A DNA stretch of 64,000 nucleotides from Acidobacteriaceae bacterium (GTDB taxonomy: Bacteria > Acidobacteriota > Terriglobia > Terriglobales > Acidobacteriaceae), in the NCBI GenBank assembly GCA_903642235.1, contig CAHJWL010000006.1, positions 186,001 through 250,000 on the forward strand, in the 5' to 3' direction. A model generated the notes under the pieces. The model made no database searches, was not told the origin of the DNA, and saw nothing but the letters and a program-made list of their open reading frames with translations. The stretch's first letter is position 1; every line of letters starts with the position of its first letter. Shown here piece by piece: positions 24,642 through 32,932 of the stretch. Position numbers and translations under genes: made by a program.

Positions 24642-25565
24642 TCACTGGTTGAGCGCTTCGTCGACCTGACCCAGCGCGGAGAGGATATGGTCAAAGTCTT
24701 CGAGCCTGGCGTACTCGATGATGACGCGGCCGCGACCACGAACGTCCTCGATTTTGACCTTAAGGCCCAGCGAGCGCTGCAGACGGACCTCGGCCTCGCG
24801 AACATTAGGATCCTGTGGAGGAGGCTGCTTCTCAGACTTGCCCGATCGCTCCTCCGGATGGAGCAGCCCCTGGATGTAGGACTCGGTCTGCCGAACCGAC
24901 ATGGAAAGAGATCGCACCTTCTGGGCCGCGGAGAGGATCTGTTCAGGCGATTCGAGAGCCAGGAGCGTCCGCGCGTGGCCAAACGAAAGCTCGCCGGCCT
25001 CCACTGAGAGCTGGACAGCCTCGGGAAGGCGGAGCAGGCGGAGAAAGTTGGCTACCGAGGCACGCTCTTTTCCGGTGCGCTGGGCCATCTGCTCCTGGGT
25101 CAGCTTGAACTCCTGACTGAGCCGATGGTAGGCGCGGGCCTGCTCCATCGGGTTGAGGTCCGCTCGCTGGAGGTTCTCAACGATGGTCATTTCCATTGTC
25201 TGGGAGTCTGATGCGAGACGAATGATGGCCGGGATAGTGGTTTTTCCGGCATTGCGGCTTGCCAGCAGCCGCCGCTCGCCGGTGATGAGCTGGTATCGTC
25301 CGTCCGGGAGCGGGCGGACAACGATGGGTTGAATGACGCCGCTCGCCGCTACGGACGCGGTCAGTTCAGCCAGCAGAGCCTCATCAAAGCGTGTGCGTGT
25401 CTGGAAGGGGTTGCGGTCGATGTCGCCAACAGGAATCTCGAGCGGCTGGCCGCCGGGCGCTGCCTGGGATGCTTCGAGAGCAACAGGCTCGGGCGCGGGC
25501 CGCGCAGGCAGGAGCGCTTCAAGGCCGCGGCCGAGAGCTTTACGTTTGTCGGAGTTCTGGGGCAT
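24642..25565 (-). CDS. parB: chromosome-partitioning protein ParB
   Basis: 307 residues. Starts KRKALGRGLEALLPAR, the typical ParB opening. The CTPase/N-terminal domain holds IDRNPFQTRTRFDEALLAEL and the GERR motif (ITGERRLLASRNAG), then the helix-turn-helix region LTQEQMAQRTGKERASVANF. The C-terminal dimerisation domain ends the protein. ParB loads at parS, slides as a CTP-dependent clamp and recruits SMC and ParA. It is downstream of parA by 80 bases, and two parS sites are just beyond parA. Confidence 0.96.
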   Translation of the reverse strand: MPQNSDKRKALGRGLEALLPARPAPEPVALEASQAAPGGQPLEIPVGDIDRNPFQTRTRFDEALLAELTASVAASGVIQPIVVRPLPDGRYQLITGERRLLASRNAGKTTIPAIIRLASDSQTMEMTIVENLQRADLNPMEQARAYHRLSQEFKLTQEQMAQRTGKERASVANFLRLLRLPEAVQLSVEAGELSFGHARTLLALESPEQILSAAQKVRSLSMSVRQTESYIQGLLHPEERSGKSEKQPPPQDPNVREAEVRLQRSLGLKVKIEDVRGRGRVIIEYARLEDFDHILSALGQVDEALNQ

Positions 25566-25645
25566 TGGCGTCCTTGTTGACGATCGTTTGTTTGCTGGCA
25601 GAAAGGTTCTGGCGAGAAGCTGCGACGGACCAGAGCGAGGTCAGA

Positions 25646-26608
25646 TCACTTACTGTACGGCCAGAGACGGATTTTGCGAGCCGGTTTTCCTGCTGTCTCC
25701 TCCGCCAGACGTTTGGCGTCGTCGTCGCGGCGTTTTCTGCCGGGGCTGACAACGTGGGTGCGTTCGAGGAGCTCAGCAGCGAGATCGTTATATGCCTCCG
25801 CCCCGCGCGATCGTGGATCGTAGACAGAGACTGGCTGCCCGTGACTGGGTGCTTCGGCGAGACGGATATTGCGCGGGATGACGGTGTTGAAGAGCTTGTC
25901 TTTGAAGAAGTCGCGGAGGTTTGTGGCGACCTGCTGCGAGAGATTGGTGCGATCGTCGACCATGGTCAGGATGACGCCGGCGAGACCGAGCGCAGGATTG
26001 AAGGCCTGAGCGACGCGGTCGAGCGTGCTGACAAGCTCCGAGATGCCCTCAAGGGCGAAGTACTCGGATTGCATGGGTACAAGGAGACCGTCCGCGGCGA
26101 CGAGAGCATTCAACGTGAGGAGATCGAGGGCAGGAGGACAGTCGAGCAGGATGAAAGGGTAGCGGGTGCGGACGGGTTCCAGTGCATCCCGCAGGCGGAA
26201 CTCTCTCCGTTCCTGCGCGACGAGCTCCAGATTGGCGCCGATGAGGTTCTTGCTTCCGGGTACGAGAGAGAGGTTCTCGACATCTGTCGCGATGGTGGAT
26301 TCGGCGATCGTTGCCTGCCCGAGTAGGAGGTCATAGATATTCTTCCGATCGCCGGCGCGCTTGAGGCCCAGTCCTCCTGTCGTGTTGGCTTGCGGGTCGC
26401 AGTCGATTAGGAGTGTCGGGAGGCCGTCAAGAGCGAGAGCGGCGGCAAGATTGATCGCGGTGGTGGTCTTGCCGACGCCCCCTTTCTGATTGACGATGGC
26501 CAGAACGTGGCTTTCGGGGTGAGTTGAAAAACGGTGGGTTGTTGCTGGCATGGCTTCTGTGAAGGTAGTGCTTTGCGGGTCGATGGGCAAGGGTTCCACG
26601 TGGAACAT
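25646..26608 (-). CDS. parA: chromosome-partitioning ATPase ParA (Soj)
   Basis: 320 residues in the longer reading. The deviant Walker A is NQKGGVGKTTTAINLAAALA, followed by LLIDCDPQANTTGGLGL, FILLDCPPALDLLTLNAL and LVPMQSEYFALEGISEL, all hallmark ParA motifs. With ATP the protein dimerises on the nucleoid and is stimulated by ParB. Two starts are possible: ATG 26608, whose first codons lie within a parS site, and ATG 26551, which gives a more usual 10-20 residue lead to the P-loop. Neither has a clear ribosome-binding site. The Arg/Lys-rich C-terminal tail (GRKRRDDDAKRLAEETAGKP) is longer than in Bacillus Soj. Confidence 0.95.
   Translation of the reverse strand: MFHVEPLPIDPQSTTFTEAMPATTHRFSTHPESHVLAIVNQKGGVGKTTTAINLAAALALDGLPTLLIDCDPQANTTGGLGLKRAGDRKNIYDLLLGQATIAESTIATDVENLSLVPGSKNLIGANLELVAQERREFRLRDALEPVRTRYPFILLDCPPALDLLTLNALVAADGLLVPMQSEYFALEGISELVSTLDRVAQAFNPALGLAGVILTMVDDRTNLSQQVATNLRDFFKDKLFNTVIPRNIRLAEAPSHGQPVSVYDPRSRGAEAYNDLAAELLERTHVVSPGRKRRDDDAKRLAEETAGKPARKIRLWPYSK
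26592..26607. promoter_or_regulatory. parS site 1 (overlaps parA start)
   Basis: GGTTCCACGTGGAACA, containing the perfect palindrome GTTCCACGTGGAAC, closely matching the parS consensus (TGTTNCACGTGNAACA). It includes the first codons of the longer parA reading frame. Confidence 0.88.
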
Positions 26609-26640
26609 GAGGATGTTCAGGATCAGCGTGTCTTGCTATG

Positions 26641-26656
26641 TGTTCCACGTGGAACT
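26641..26656. promoter_or_regulatory. parS site 2 (parA-rsmG intergenic)
   Basis: TGTTCCACGTGGAACT, the same 14-base palindrome 49 bases from site 1 (centre to centre), a few bases beyond the rsmG stop. Paired sites next to parAB are common centromere cores. Confidence 0.9.
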
Positions 26657-26658
26657 TT

Positions 26659-27270
26659 CTATGCTTCTCCCGAGAAGACAACAAGGAGGCCTTTGATGCT
26701 CTGCGGAAGTCTGACCTTCGCAGACGGCGTGCTGATGTGCGCGGCTTCGTCTTCCGTTGTGAGAACAAGAGTACGCCTGCCCAGGCGCGATGCCAGGTCG
26801 ATTGACAGTTTCATGTTGTCGACGGCGCGGAGGACGACGGCATCGAACGTGGGCCCGTTGGCAAGCTCCTCCGCCCGGCCTGCGTGCACCCGGGTCTCAA
26901 GACCGAGACAGCGGATGGTCTCCCGAAGGAATGCCACTTTCTTCTGCTGCGACTCCGCTAAGGTGACGGAGAGATCCGGGCGGAGCAGATGGAGGGGTAC
27001 TCCTGGAAAACCGGCGCCTGAACCCAGATCGAGGACAGTGCGGGTACTTTCCGGGAGGTGGCCAGCCAGAAACAGGCTCTCTCCGAAGTGGCGACACACG
27101 ATAGCTTCCGGATCTCGAATGGCCGTGAGGTTTGTCCGCGCATTCCATTTAACTAGGAGATCCAAATAGAGGGACAGGCTGTCGAAGAGGCTGGAAGACG
27201 GCTGAGCAGGAAGCTCCGCAAGGTAGGGTTGAAGAAGTGTCGCGATGTGGTCAGACGAGAGGGCAGACAT
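26659..27270 (-). CDS. rsmG: 16S rRNA (guanine527-N7)-methyltransferase RsmG
   Basis: 203 residues with NARTNLTAIRDPEAIVCRHF, the Rossmann SAM-binding motif TVLDLGSGAGFPGVPLHLLR and the LAESQQKKVAFLRETI segment, all typical of RsmG (GidB). It methylates G527 of 16S rRNA; loss in other bacteria gives low-level streptomycin resistance. It is directly upstream of parA on the same strand, the common rsmG-parA-parB order near the origin. Confidence 0.95.
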   Translation of the reverse strand: MSALSSDHIATLLQPYLAELPAQPSSSLFDSLSLYLDLLVKWNARTNLTAIRDPEAIVCRHFGESLFLAGHLPESTRTVLDLGSGAGFPGVPLHLLRPDLSVTLAESQQKKVAFLRETIRCLGLETRVHAGRAEELANGPTFDAVVLRAVDNMKLSIDLASRLGRRTLVLTTEDEAAHISTPSAKVRLPQSIKGLLVVFSGEA

Positions 27271-27363
27271 GCGACCTCAGACTACCGCTTTCATGCGCTG
27301 AAAGGCATGGCGCGGGGAGCAGGAGATAGCAGAGAGCGGCTGCATCTACCCCGAAGTGAGGTG

Positions 27364-27906
27364 ATGAGGATGGAAACAGGAAACATCTGGAAGGGAGTTG
27401 CGGTTGGGGCGGTGAGCGGCCTGCTGGGGTCCTGGGCGATGCTGCTCTTCAGCAAAGGGATAGGGCGCACACTGCTCGACACGTTGAAGTCCGAGGACGA
27501 TCGTGCCTGGGAGCAGCGCCGGCAGGAGCGCGACGGAGCAGACAATCCCGACAGTGTCACGATGCAGGCCGCGGATGCCTTTGCCGCCTATGCTCCTGGT
27601 AGCCGGCGATTGCGCCTTGAGGAACGAAAACAGGGCGGGGCGCTGGTGCACTATGGTTTCGGAATGGCTATGGGCATGGCGTACGGGGGTCTTGCCGAGA
27701 TTGAACCGCGAATCGGCGCGGGAGTCGGCGTGCCTTTTGGGACGATTCTCTGGGCCTCCACCGATCTGCTGTCGCTTCCGGCGGTGGGCTTCGCCAAATG
27801 GCCGAAGGATGAACCCGCGGCGGCGCACATCACGCACTGGATGGCGCATGTGATCTTTGCTTTGGGCATGGAAGCAACGCGGCGCGCAGGACGCAGGCTC
27901 TGGTGA
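27364..27906 (+). CDS. DUF1440-like membrane protein
   Basis: 180 residues. Hydrophobic segments are GVAVGAVSGLLGSWAMLLF near the N-terminus, HYGFGMAMGMAYGGLAEI and GVPFGTILWASTDLLSLPAV in the middle and HWMAHVIFALGMEATRR at the end, which fits the DUF1440 (YagU-like) inner-membrane family. Between helix 1 and 2 is a charged loop (LKSEDDRAWEQRRQERDG). Function unknown. Start 27364 follows GAAGTGAGGTG; a second ATG two codons later is also possible. Convergent with the C26 peptidase gene. Confidence 0.68.
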   Translation: MRMETGNIWKGVAVGAVSGLLGSWAMLLFSKGIGRTLLDTLKSEDDRAWEQRRQERDGADNPDSVTMQAADAFAAYAPGSRRLRLEERKQGGALVHYGFGMAMGMAYGGLAEIEPRIGAGVGVPFGTILWASTDLLSLPAVGFAKWPKDEPAAAHITHWMAHVIFALGMEATRRAGRRLW

Positions 27907-27907
27907 G

Positions 27908-28675
27908 CTACGACAGGGCGATGCGGGAAGCCCGCTCAATGAGATGAGCGAAGAGGGCCCGGGAGGTTGGGCTGGTTGCAGTGGAGCGCTCCGGGTGCCA
28001 CTGGACGGCAGCGAGGGAGAGACGACTTAAAGGATCGGCCTCGATGGCCTCGATCACAGCATCCTGTGGACAGCGGGCGGAGATGCGGAGTCCTGCGCCT
28101 GGAACCGCGATCGCCTGATGGTGGGAGGAGTTGATCGGGAGACGAGGCTGTGCCGTTGAGGGATCTTGTGGCGCTTCGCCGGGGTCTGCCAGAGAGGCGA
28201 TGAGGGAGTGCGGCGCAAGAGCGGCTGTATGGGCGACAGCAACGGAGGGTCCAGCCGGATGATTGACCGGGAGAACTGACAGGTCCTGATGGAGGGTGCC
28301 GCCCCGCCACACGTTGATGGACTGCAGACCGAAGCAGATGCCCAGAATGGCTTTTGCGTGGGTTTGTGCGTCTTCGAGCAGGAGGATATCGGCAGTCTCG
28401 CGAGGCAGATCCGGGGCGGCCGAGGCAGGATCCGGGGGCTGTCCGTAGCGGCTCGGATCAATGTCCGCAGGAGAGCCGGGAAGCAGGATGCCGGTACAGG
28501 TGTCCGCCAGGCTTTGCTGCTCGACGCGGGTGGCAGTCAGCGAGATCTCGACGGGAACGCCGCCGGCTTGCTCGATTGCCGCTAGATAGGCTGGCAGGTT
28601 CCGGCGATTGTAGTCCCGGTCGGCGGTGGTGGGTGTCGGGATTGCGATTCGTGGCTTTATGGACAGGGTTGTCAT
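27908..28675 (-). CDS. class I glutamine amidotransferase-like (peptidase C26) hydrolase
   Basis: 255 residues from ATG 28675. Conserved segments: IAIPTPTTADRDYNRRNLP, GILLPGSPADIDPSRYG, the nucleophile elbow AILGICFGLQSINVWRGG (Cys), VNSSHHQ-like INSSHHQAIAVPGAG and the catalytic VQWHPE His/Glu. The family includes gamma-glutamyl-GABA hydrolase (PuuD) and related enzymes; the elbow reads GICFG rather than the commoner GICRG. No puu pathway genes are adjacent, so the substrate is open. The start lies 20 bases after the plsC stop, so it may be the last gene of folC-plsC-C26. Confidence 0.82.
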   Translation of the reverse strand: MTTLSIKPRIAIPTPTTADRDYNRRNLPAYLAAIEQAGGVPVEISLTATRVEQQSLADTCTGILLPGSPADIDPSRYGQPPDPASAAPDLPRETADILLLEDAQTHAKAILGICFGLQSINVWRGGTLHQDLSVLPVNHPAGPSVAVAHTAALAPHSLIASLADPGEAPQDPSTAQPRLPINSSHHQAIAVPGAGLRISARCPQDAVIEAIEADPLSRLSLAAVQWHPERSTATSPTSRALFAHLIERASRIALS

Positions 28676-28694
28676 CGGTGTAGAAAGGCCTGCG

Positions 28695-29537
28695 TCAAGA
28701 GGCGCTGTGGTCCAGGTAGGTACGGGTGATGATCGAAAAGGCCTGTTGCGTGAGCGTGTCCGCATCGCGCGTGGTCAGGCCCGCAGTTGGCAGAGGATCG
28801 CCGAGAAGAAGGAGAAGAGGGCGGGGACGGAGGGTGTAGGTGTGGATCGGCAGGAGCTCCCAGGTGCCGACAAGGGTGACGGGGACGAGCGGGACCTGAG
28901 CCTTGATGGCCATGACGGCGGCTCCGGAGAGAAAGGGGCCGGTCTGGCCTGTGGCAGCGCGGCCGCCTTCGGGAAAGAGGACGATGGGCATGCCGTCCTT
29001 GAGGGCGGCGACGGCGAGGCCGAGGGAGCCGACGGAGGAGCGGGCGGTGGACTGATCGACGGGGACCTGGCCGGAGCGGTGGAGGTGCCAGCCGATAAAG
29101 GGGATCTTCCAGAGGGACTGCTTGGCAAGGATGCGGAACTGGAACGGCAGATGGGCGAAGAGGACAGGGGTGTCCATGTAGGAGAGGTGGTTGGAGGCGA
29201 AGACGGCGGGTCCGGTGGGAAGACGATCGGCGCCAAGAACGGTGACAGGCGAAAAGGTGAGACGCAGGAGGGTGCGGGCCCAGGCGCGCGCGATGGCGTG
29301 TTGCTGGCGGCCGGATCGGTCCCACAGGGAGGTGACCAGAGAGGCGCAGCCGAAGAGCGTGGTGAAGAGAGCTATGAGGGGATCAAAGACGAGGTAGGTG
29401 AGCAGACGGAGAGCAAGGCCCGGCCGCGGTGGATAGGGCGGCGGGTCTGGACGGGATGCGGGCATCCCCGGAGTCCCATCAGGCTGCGTTGCTGAGGCAG
29501 GCTTTGATTGCGAGGACAGGCCGGCGGACGGATTCAT
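28695..29537 (-). CDS. 1-acyl-sn-glycerol-3-phosphate acyltransferase (PlsC family)
   Basis: 280 residues. After a Pro-rich N-terminus and a membrane helix (LLTYLVFDPLIALFTTLFGC) come the acyltransferase motifs: NHLSYMDTPVLF (NHxxxxD, catalytic), FRILAKQSLWKIPFIGW, VLFPEGGRA (FPEG) and VPLVPVTLVGTWELL. The enzyme adds the second acyl chain to lysophosphatidic acid at the inner membrane. Its ATG overlaps the folC stop by 4 bases (29534-29537), so translation is coupled. The family also contains lyso-ornithine-lipid acyltransferases, so the exact acceptor is not certain. Confidence 0.87.
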   Translation of the reverse strand: MNPSAGLSSQSKPASATQPDGTPGMPASRPDPPPYPPRPGLALRLLTYLVFDPLIALFTTLFGCASLVTSLWDRSGRQQHAIARAWARTLLRLTFSPVTVLGADRLPTGPAVFASNHLSYMDTPVLFAHLPFQFRILAKQSLWKIPFIGWHLHRSGQVPVDQSTARSSVGSLGLAVAALKDGMPIVLFPEGGRAATGQTGPFLSGAAVMAIKAQVPLVPVTLVGTWELLPIHTYTLRPRPLLLLLGDPLPTAGLTTRDADTLTQQAFSIITRTYLDHSAS

Positions 29538-31093
29538 GCTTCAGGAACCAGAAGGCGGCGCAGTTCGCCAACGAGATAGACGGAGCCGGTGACGAGGATC
29601 AGGCCGCCGGCGGGAGTGATTGCCCGGGCCTGCGAGAGAGCGGCGTGGACGTGAGGCGCCGCATGGGCCGGGACTTCGAGGCGATGAGCCTGGGCGAGGA
29701 GATCGTTGACGTGGGCGGCGCGTGGGTTCTCGATGGGGGCGAGAACGATGTGATCGTGGCGGCGCTCAGGGTCGGTTGAGGAGGAGTCAAAGAGAGGAAA
29801 GAGGATCTGCGCCATTTCGGCGAGATCCTTGTCGCGGAGGCAGGAGAAGATCAGGGTGCGGGGCTGAGTTGGGGGAAGCTGAGCGATGGCGGCACGGAGG
29901 GTCCAGGCACCGGCGGGATTGTGAGCGACGTCCAGCAAGAGTTGGTGCTGGTCGTCGAGAGAGATGGTTTCAAGGCGGCCGGGCCAGTGGGTGTTTCGAA
30001 TACCCGCTTCAATACTGACGTTCGTGATCTTGTAACCTTTGCTGTTACGTAATTCCTGAGCGGCCGCGATGGCGAGCGCGAGGTTGCGCTGCTGGTGGTG
30101 GCCGGGGAGTGGGGAGTCAACTTCGAGGAGCCCCTCTTCGAAGTTGATCGTGTAGTGGTTAGGGGCGAGAGGCGGTGCGTGCTCGACGTGCCTTGGCCGC
30201 AGAGAGGCAGACGGCTCTGCTGGAGCGTCGTCTGCCGATGATCGATCAGGGTTTGAACCGGACGACGGCACTGTCGGGGCGAAGGGGAGATTGTTGTTGC
30301 GAACGGCGGGTGGAATGAACGGGGCAGCGGAGAGGGCGCGGAGGTCAGGCATGGTGGCGGCGATCTCGCCGAGAGCCTGATTGACTTCGCCGTGCTGCGG
30401 AAGGGTGATCAGGGTGCCGTCGGGACGCAGGATGCCCGCTTTCTCGCGCGTAATTGCAGCGAGGGTGGTGCCGAGATAGTCCTGGTGGTCGAGTGCGATG
30501 TCCGTGATGATCGAGAGCAGCGGAGTGACGATGTTGGTGGCATCCAGCCGGCCGCCAAGGCCAACTTCAAGAACGGCTATATCAACATGGCGCTCGGCAA
30601 ACCACAAGAAGGCGAGGGCCGTCAATCGCTCGAAGAAGCTCGGCAGGTGTGGAAGAAGCGTCTGCTCGACGAGGTATGTGGCGGTGTCGTCCACGCGGAA
30701 GTAGAGGCGTGCGAGATCGTCGTCAGGAATGGGATGAAGCTCGATGGGGCCGAGAGTAGCGGGATCGTCAGCCGAGGCGTATTCACTGGGGATGACAGGG
30801 GAGGAGAGTTGCATCCGCTCGTTTACGCGAACGAGGTGGGGCGAGGTGTAGAGGGCGGTTCGATAGCCGGCTGTAGAAAGGATGCTGGCGAGTGTTGCGG
30901 CAGTGGAGCCTTTGCCGTTGGTGCCGGCGATCAGAACGGCCGGAAAGGTGAGGTGCGGATTGCCAAGAGCGGCCATGAGGGCACGCATGTGGGCGAGATC
31001 AAATTTACGGGCGGGTCCGCCGGGAGCGGAGGCGGCGAGCTCAGGGCCGAGATGGGCGAGGTGGTCGAGAGCCTCGGCGTAGGTGTGCGGCAT
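29534..31093 (-). CDS. folC: bifunctional folylpolyglutamate synthase / dihydrofolate synthase
   Basis: 519 residues. Mur-ligase-type ATP site VLIAGTNGKGSTAATLASIL, then YTSPHLVRVNERMQL, LEVGLGGRLDATNIV, ITDIALDHQDYLG, TREKAGILR and, in the C-terminal domain, HWPGRLETI and LLDVAHNPAGAW. It adds glutamate to dihydropteroate and folates. A 50-residue insertion around residues 250-310 (Ser/Pro/Arg-rich, ending LRPRHVEHAPPLAPNHY) makes it longer than the usual 420-450 residues. Gene order folC-plsC-C26 on one strand. Confidence 0.93.
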   Translation of the reverse strand: MPHTYAEALDHLAHLGPELAASAPGGPARKFDLAHMRALMAALGNPHLTFPAVLIAGTNGKGSTAATLASILSTAGYRTALYTSPHLVRVNERMQLSSPVIPSEYASADDPATLGPIELHPIPDDDLARLYFRVDDTATYLVEQTLLPHLPSFFERLTALAFLWFAERHVDIAVLEVGLGGRLDATNIVTPLLSIITDIALDHQDYLGTTLAAITREKAGILRPDGTLITLPQHGEVNQALGEIAATMPDLRALSAAPFIPPAVRNNNLPFAPTVPSSGSNPDRSSADDAPAEPSASLRPRHVEHAPPLAPNHYTINFEEGLLEVDSPLPGHHQQRNLALAIAAAQELRNSKGYKITNVSIEAGIRNTHWPGRLETISLDDQHQLLLDVAHNPAGAWTLRAAIAQLPPTQPRTLIFSCLRDKDLAEMAQILFPLFDSSSTDPERRHDHIVLAPIENPRAAHVNDLLAQAHRLEVPAHAAPHVHAALSQARAITPAGGLILVTGSVYLVGELRRLLVPEA

Positions 31094-31508
31094 GAGTATA
31101 TTTTAGGCGAGCCCGCAGACAAACCATACAGAAGCCGGTGCAGATCCTGTGCCGGCCACGCGATGCAGGGCAGCTGACAGCGACGTATGGGCTTCCCTGT
31201 CAGCTCCCCAGAGAGACTCCACCACGCGGCAGGCGGGTCGCGTCGGCGCTCGTTCCAGCCCGGCGGTCAGGCGTCCAGGATGAGATGGAGACTGCCTACT
31301 GTTGCGCCACTGCCAGGAAGGGATTCCTGCGGGTGCGGTATCCCACGGAAGATGCAGATGCGCGGGAGCAGGTGGGATGTCGAGGCGGATACCTTCTAGA
31401 GATAGTAGGCACAAGAGCCTGAGCACCGCGGCGTATAAGCGGGCGATGGGTGAAACGAGCGGGCGATCCATCGTGGTGGCCAGCCGGGGGAACTGGGGAG
31501 ATGAGACG
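31094..31508. other. 415-bp intergenic region with dense secondary structure
   Basis: No protein-coding gene is supported. The region between folC (leftward) and a 50-residue membrane-protein gene (rightward) contains at least five inverted repeats, described in the ncRNA candidate entry. Promoters for both flanking genes should be here. Confidence 0.5.
31134..31411 (+). ncRNA. candidate structured RNA or leader (unidentified)
   Basis: Hairpins found by eye: CCGGTGC/GTGCCGG (31134-31154, with wobbles); a 12-pair stem with one mismatch, AGCTGACAG (31172-31180) with CTGTCAGCT (31197-31205), flanked by GGG/CCC; and a branched unit closed by TGCCTACTGTT (31293-31303) with GATAGTAGGCA (31401-31411). 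Inside that are CAGGAA/TTCCTG (31314-31329, GGGA loop) and CGGTATCCCAC (31336-31346) with GTGGGATGTCG (31372-31382). Multi-branch geometry resembles riboswitch or small-RNA architecture. Strand is uncertain because inverted repeats fold on either strand. No match to RNase P, tmRNA, SRP or a full cobalamin riboswitch could be made by eye. Confidence 0.35.
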
Positions 31509-31661
31509 ATGCATGTTGCCTTGGGAGTAGCGTTGGGATCGATTGTGGCGGCACCTTTTATTGGCAAGTGGCGGGCGAATGTTTGGCTGCGTGCTCGTGA
31601 ACATGCCTTCGAGACGGCACACCGCCGCTCGACGACCGGCAACGTCATCGAAATCGCATAG
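31509..31661 (+). CDS. 50-residue single-pass membrane protein
   Basis: MHVALGVALGSIVAAPFIGK followed by a basic, amphipathic stretch (WRANVWLRAREHAFETAHRR) and a polar end. One short hydrophobic segment at 3-18. GGGGAGATGAGACG precedes the ATG and a strong terminator follows 25 bases after the stop, which supports this being a real, independently terminated gene. No family recognised. It is immediately downstream of the folded intergenic region, whose RNA could be its leader. Confidence 0.55.
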   Translation: MHVALGVALGSIVAAPFIGKWRANVWLRAREHAFETAHRRSTTGNVIEIA

Positions 31662-31686
31662 AGGCTATTGGACTGCTGGAGAGAGC

Positions 31687-31723
31687 GAGATGAGCCGCGC
31701 CGCAGAGTGGCGCGGCTCATCTC
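31687..31723 (+). terminator. strong rho-independent terminator
   Basis: Perfect 15-base arms GAGATGAGCCGCGCC (31687-31701) and GGCGCGGCTCATCTC (31709-31723), 7-base loop. The T-run is short (GTTAC). It ends the 50-residue gene transcript. Confidence 0.75.
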
Positions 31724-31870
31724 GTTACACGGGCCAGAGAGACACGCCTGAACGGGCGGATGCCGCGACAGGGTTCGTCTTCTACCCGGGTGGAACATCC
31801 GTATGTCTATCGAGGAAACAGGGCAGCTGCCAATACTATTCCGGTAAGTTCTCGCAGCGTGCAGGAGCGG

Positions 31871-31886
31871 AAAGGGCCGGCCCTTT
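31871..31886. repeat. 16-bp perfect palindrome upstream of TPR gene
   Basis: AAAGGGCCGGCCCTTT lies 90 bases before the TPR gene start. Could be an operator or a short hairpin; no known site was recognised. Confidence 0.4.
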
Positions 31887-31975
31887 ACAGGGTTGATGAG
31901 GCCAGAGTAGTGTCTCTGCCAGCGAGCACGGCGACTTCTCCCGTCCACTCGGCTCGGCCTATCGCAGGAGGGTTT

Positions 31976-32893
31976 ATGCCCTTTCACACCGCACAGCGCG
32001 TCCTCTCTCGTACCCATTCCGAATGCATCTTTCAACCCATACAAAAAGCGCTTCTGGGTCTGTTGCTGTTTTCGGCTCTTTCGGCAGCCTGCACCGTCGC
32101 CTACGCGGCTTCGAGAGTGCAGTCTTCGGAGGTGCACTCTGCAGACAAAGCGGCTTCGGACCAAGGAAAAGGGAGTGTGGTTCATACCTCAGACGAGAGC
32201 GACAAACCTCCGCAGAGCGCATCGACTGCAGTTCTTGAAGCCCGTGCTGACGCGCTTCTGCGGCAGCAGCGTTCTATGGAGGCTATCCATCTTTACGAGG
32301 GGATCCACGAACCGTCCGCCCTGGTGTTGAACAAGATCGGGATGGCCTACGAAAAGATGCGGCTGTACGACGCCGCGAAGATGAACTTCGAGAGAGCGGC
32401 GAGCGCGGGGCCGAAGCTCTCCGGCCCGGAGAATAATCTCGGCACCGTCTACTACGCGACCGGGGACTACCGCCGCGCGGAGCAGCATTACAAGCGGGCC
32501 TTGAAGCTGGACTCGCGCAATGCGTCCATCTACAACAACCTGGGCACGCTTTACCTGATGCGGCGCAAGATTCATAAGGGGATGGAGGCGTACCAGCAGG
32601 CGCAATCGCTCGACCCGAACATCTTTCAGCGCGATGCCGAAAACCGCATTACGACCGAGGGATCACGCGAGACGCGGGCGCTGATCAACTTTTACCTGGC
32701 GGAGACGTGCGCCGAGGCAGGCATAAAGGAGGCGGCGATGACCTACCTGCAGCGGGCGATTGATGCCGGATTCCATGATCGGTCGAAGCTTCGCGAAGAC
32801 CAGCATTTCGCGTCCCTGCGAGACACCCCAGCGTTCAAGAACCTGCTGCTGGATGAGGCGCGGATCAATGCTGTTTCACAGCCGATTCCGTGA
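31976..32893 (+). CDS. exported TPR-repeat protein
   Basis: 305 residues. A signal peptide or anchor (ALLGLLLFSALSAACTVAYA) is followed by a Ser/Lys-rich spacer and about five tetratricopeptide repeats: ALVLNKIGMAYEKMRLYDAA, GPENNLGTVYYATGDYRRAE, ASIYNNLGTLYLMRRKIHKG and a C-terminal pair (INFYLAETCAEAGIKEAAMT). TPR proteins are protein-protein scaffolds; the partner is unknown. CAGGAGG lies 7 bases before the chosen ATG 31976; the longer frame upstream is not signal-like. The downstream cupin gene is on the other strand. Confidence 0.85.
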   Translation: MPFHTAQRVLSRTHSECIFQPIQKALLGLLLFSALSAACTVAYAASRVQSSEVHSADKAASDQGKGSVVHTSDESDKPPQSASTAVLEARADALLRQQRSMEAIHLYEGIHEPSALVLNKIGMAYEKMRLYDAAKMNFERAASAGPKLSGPENNLGTVYYATGDYRRAEQHYKRALKLDSRNASIYNNLGTLYLMRRKIHKGMEAYQQAQSLDPNIFQRDAENRITTEGSRETRALINFYLAETCAEAGIKEAAMTYLQRAIDAGFHDRSKLREDQHFASLRDTPAFKNLLLDEARINAVSQPIP

Positions 32894-32932
32894 GGGCGTG
32901 CCTGCCAGCAGGAGATGAGGCTCGGCACCCGG

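Noticed and set aside
31103..32185. 360-residue minus-strand reading frame
   Set aside because: Composition is Arg/His/Ser-rich without domains, covers the structured intergenic region and runs antisense into the TPR gene.
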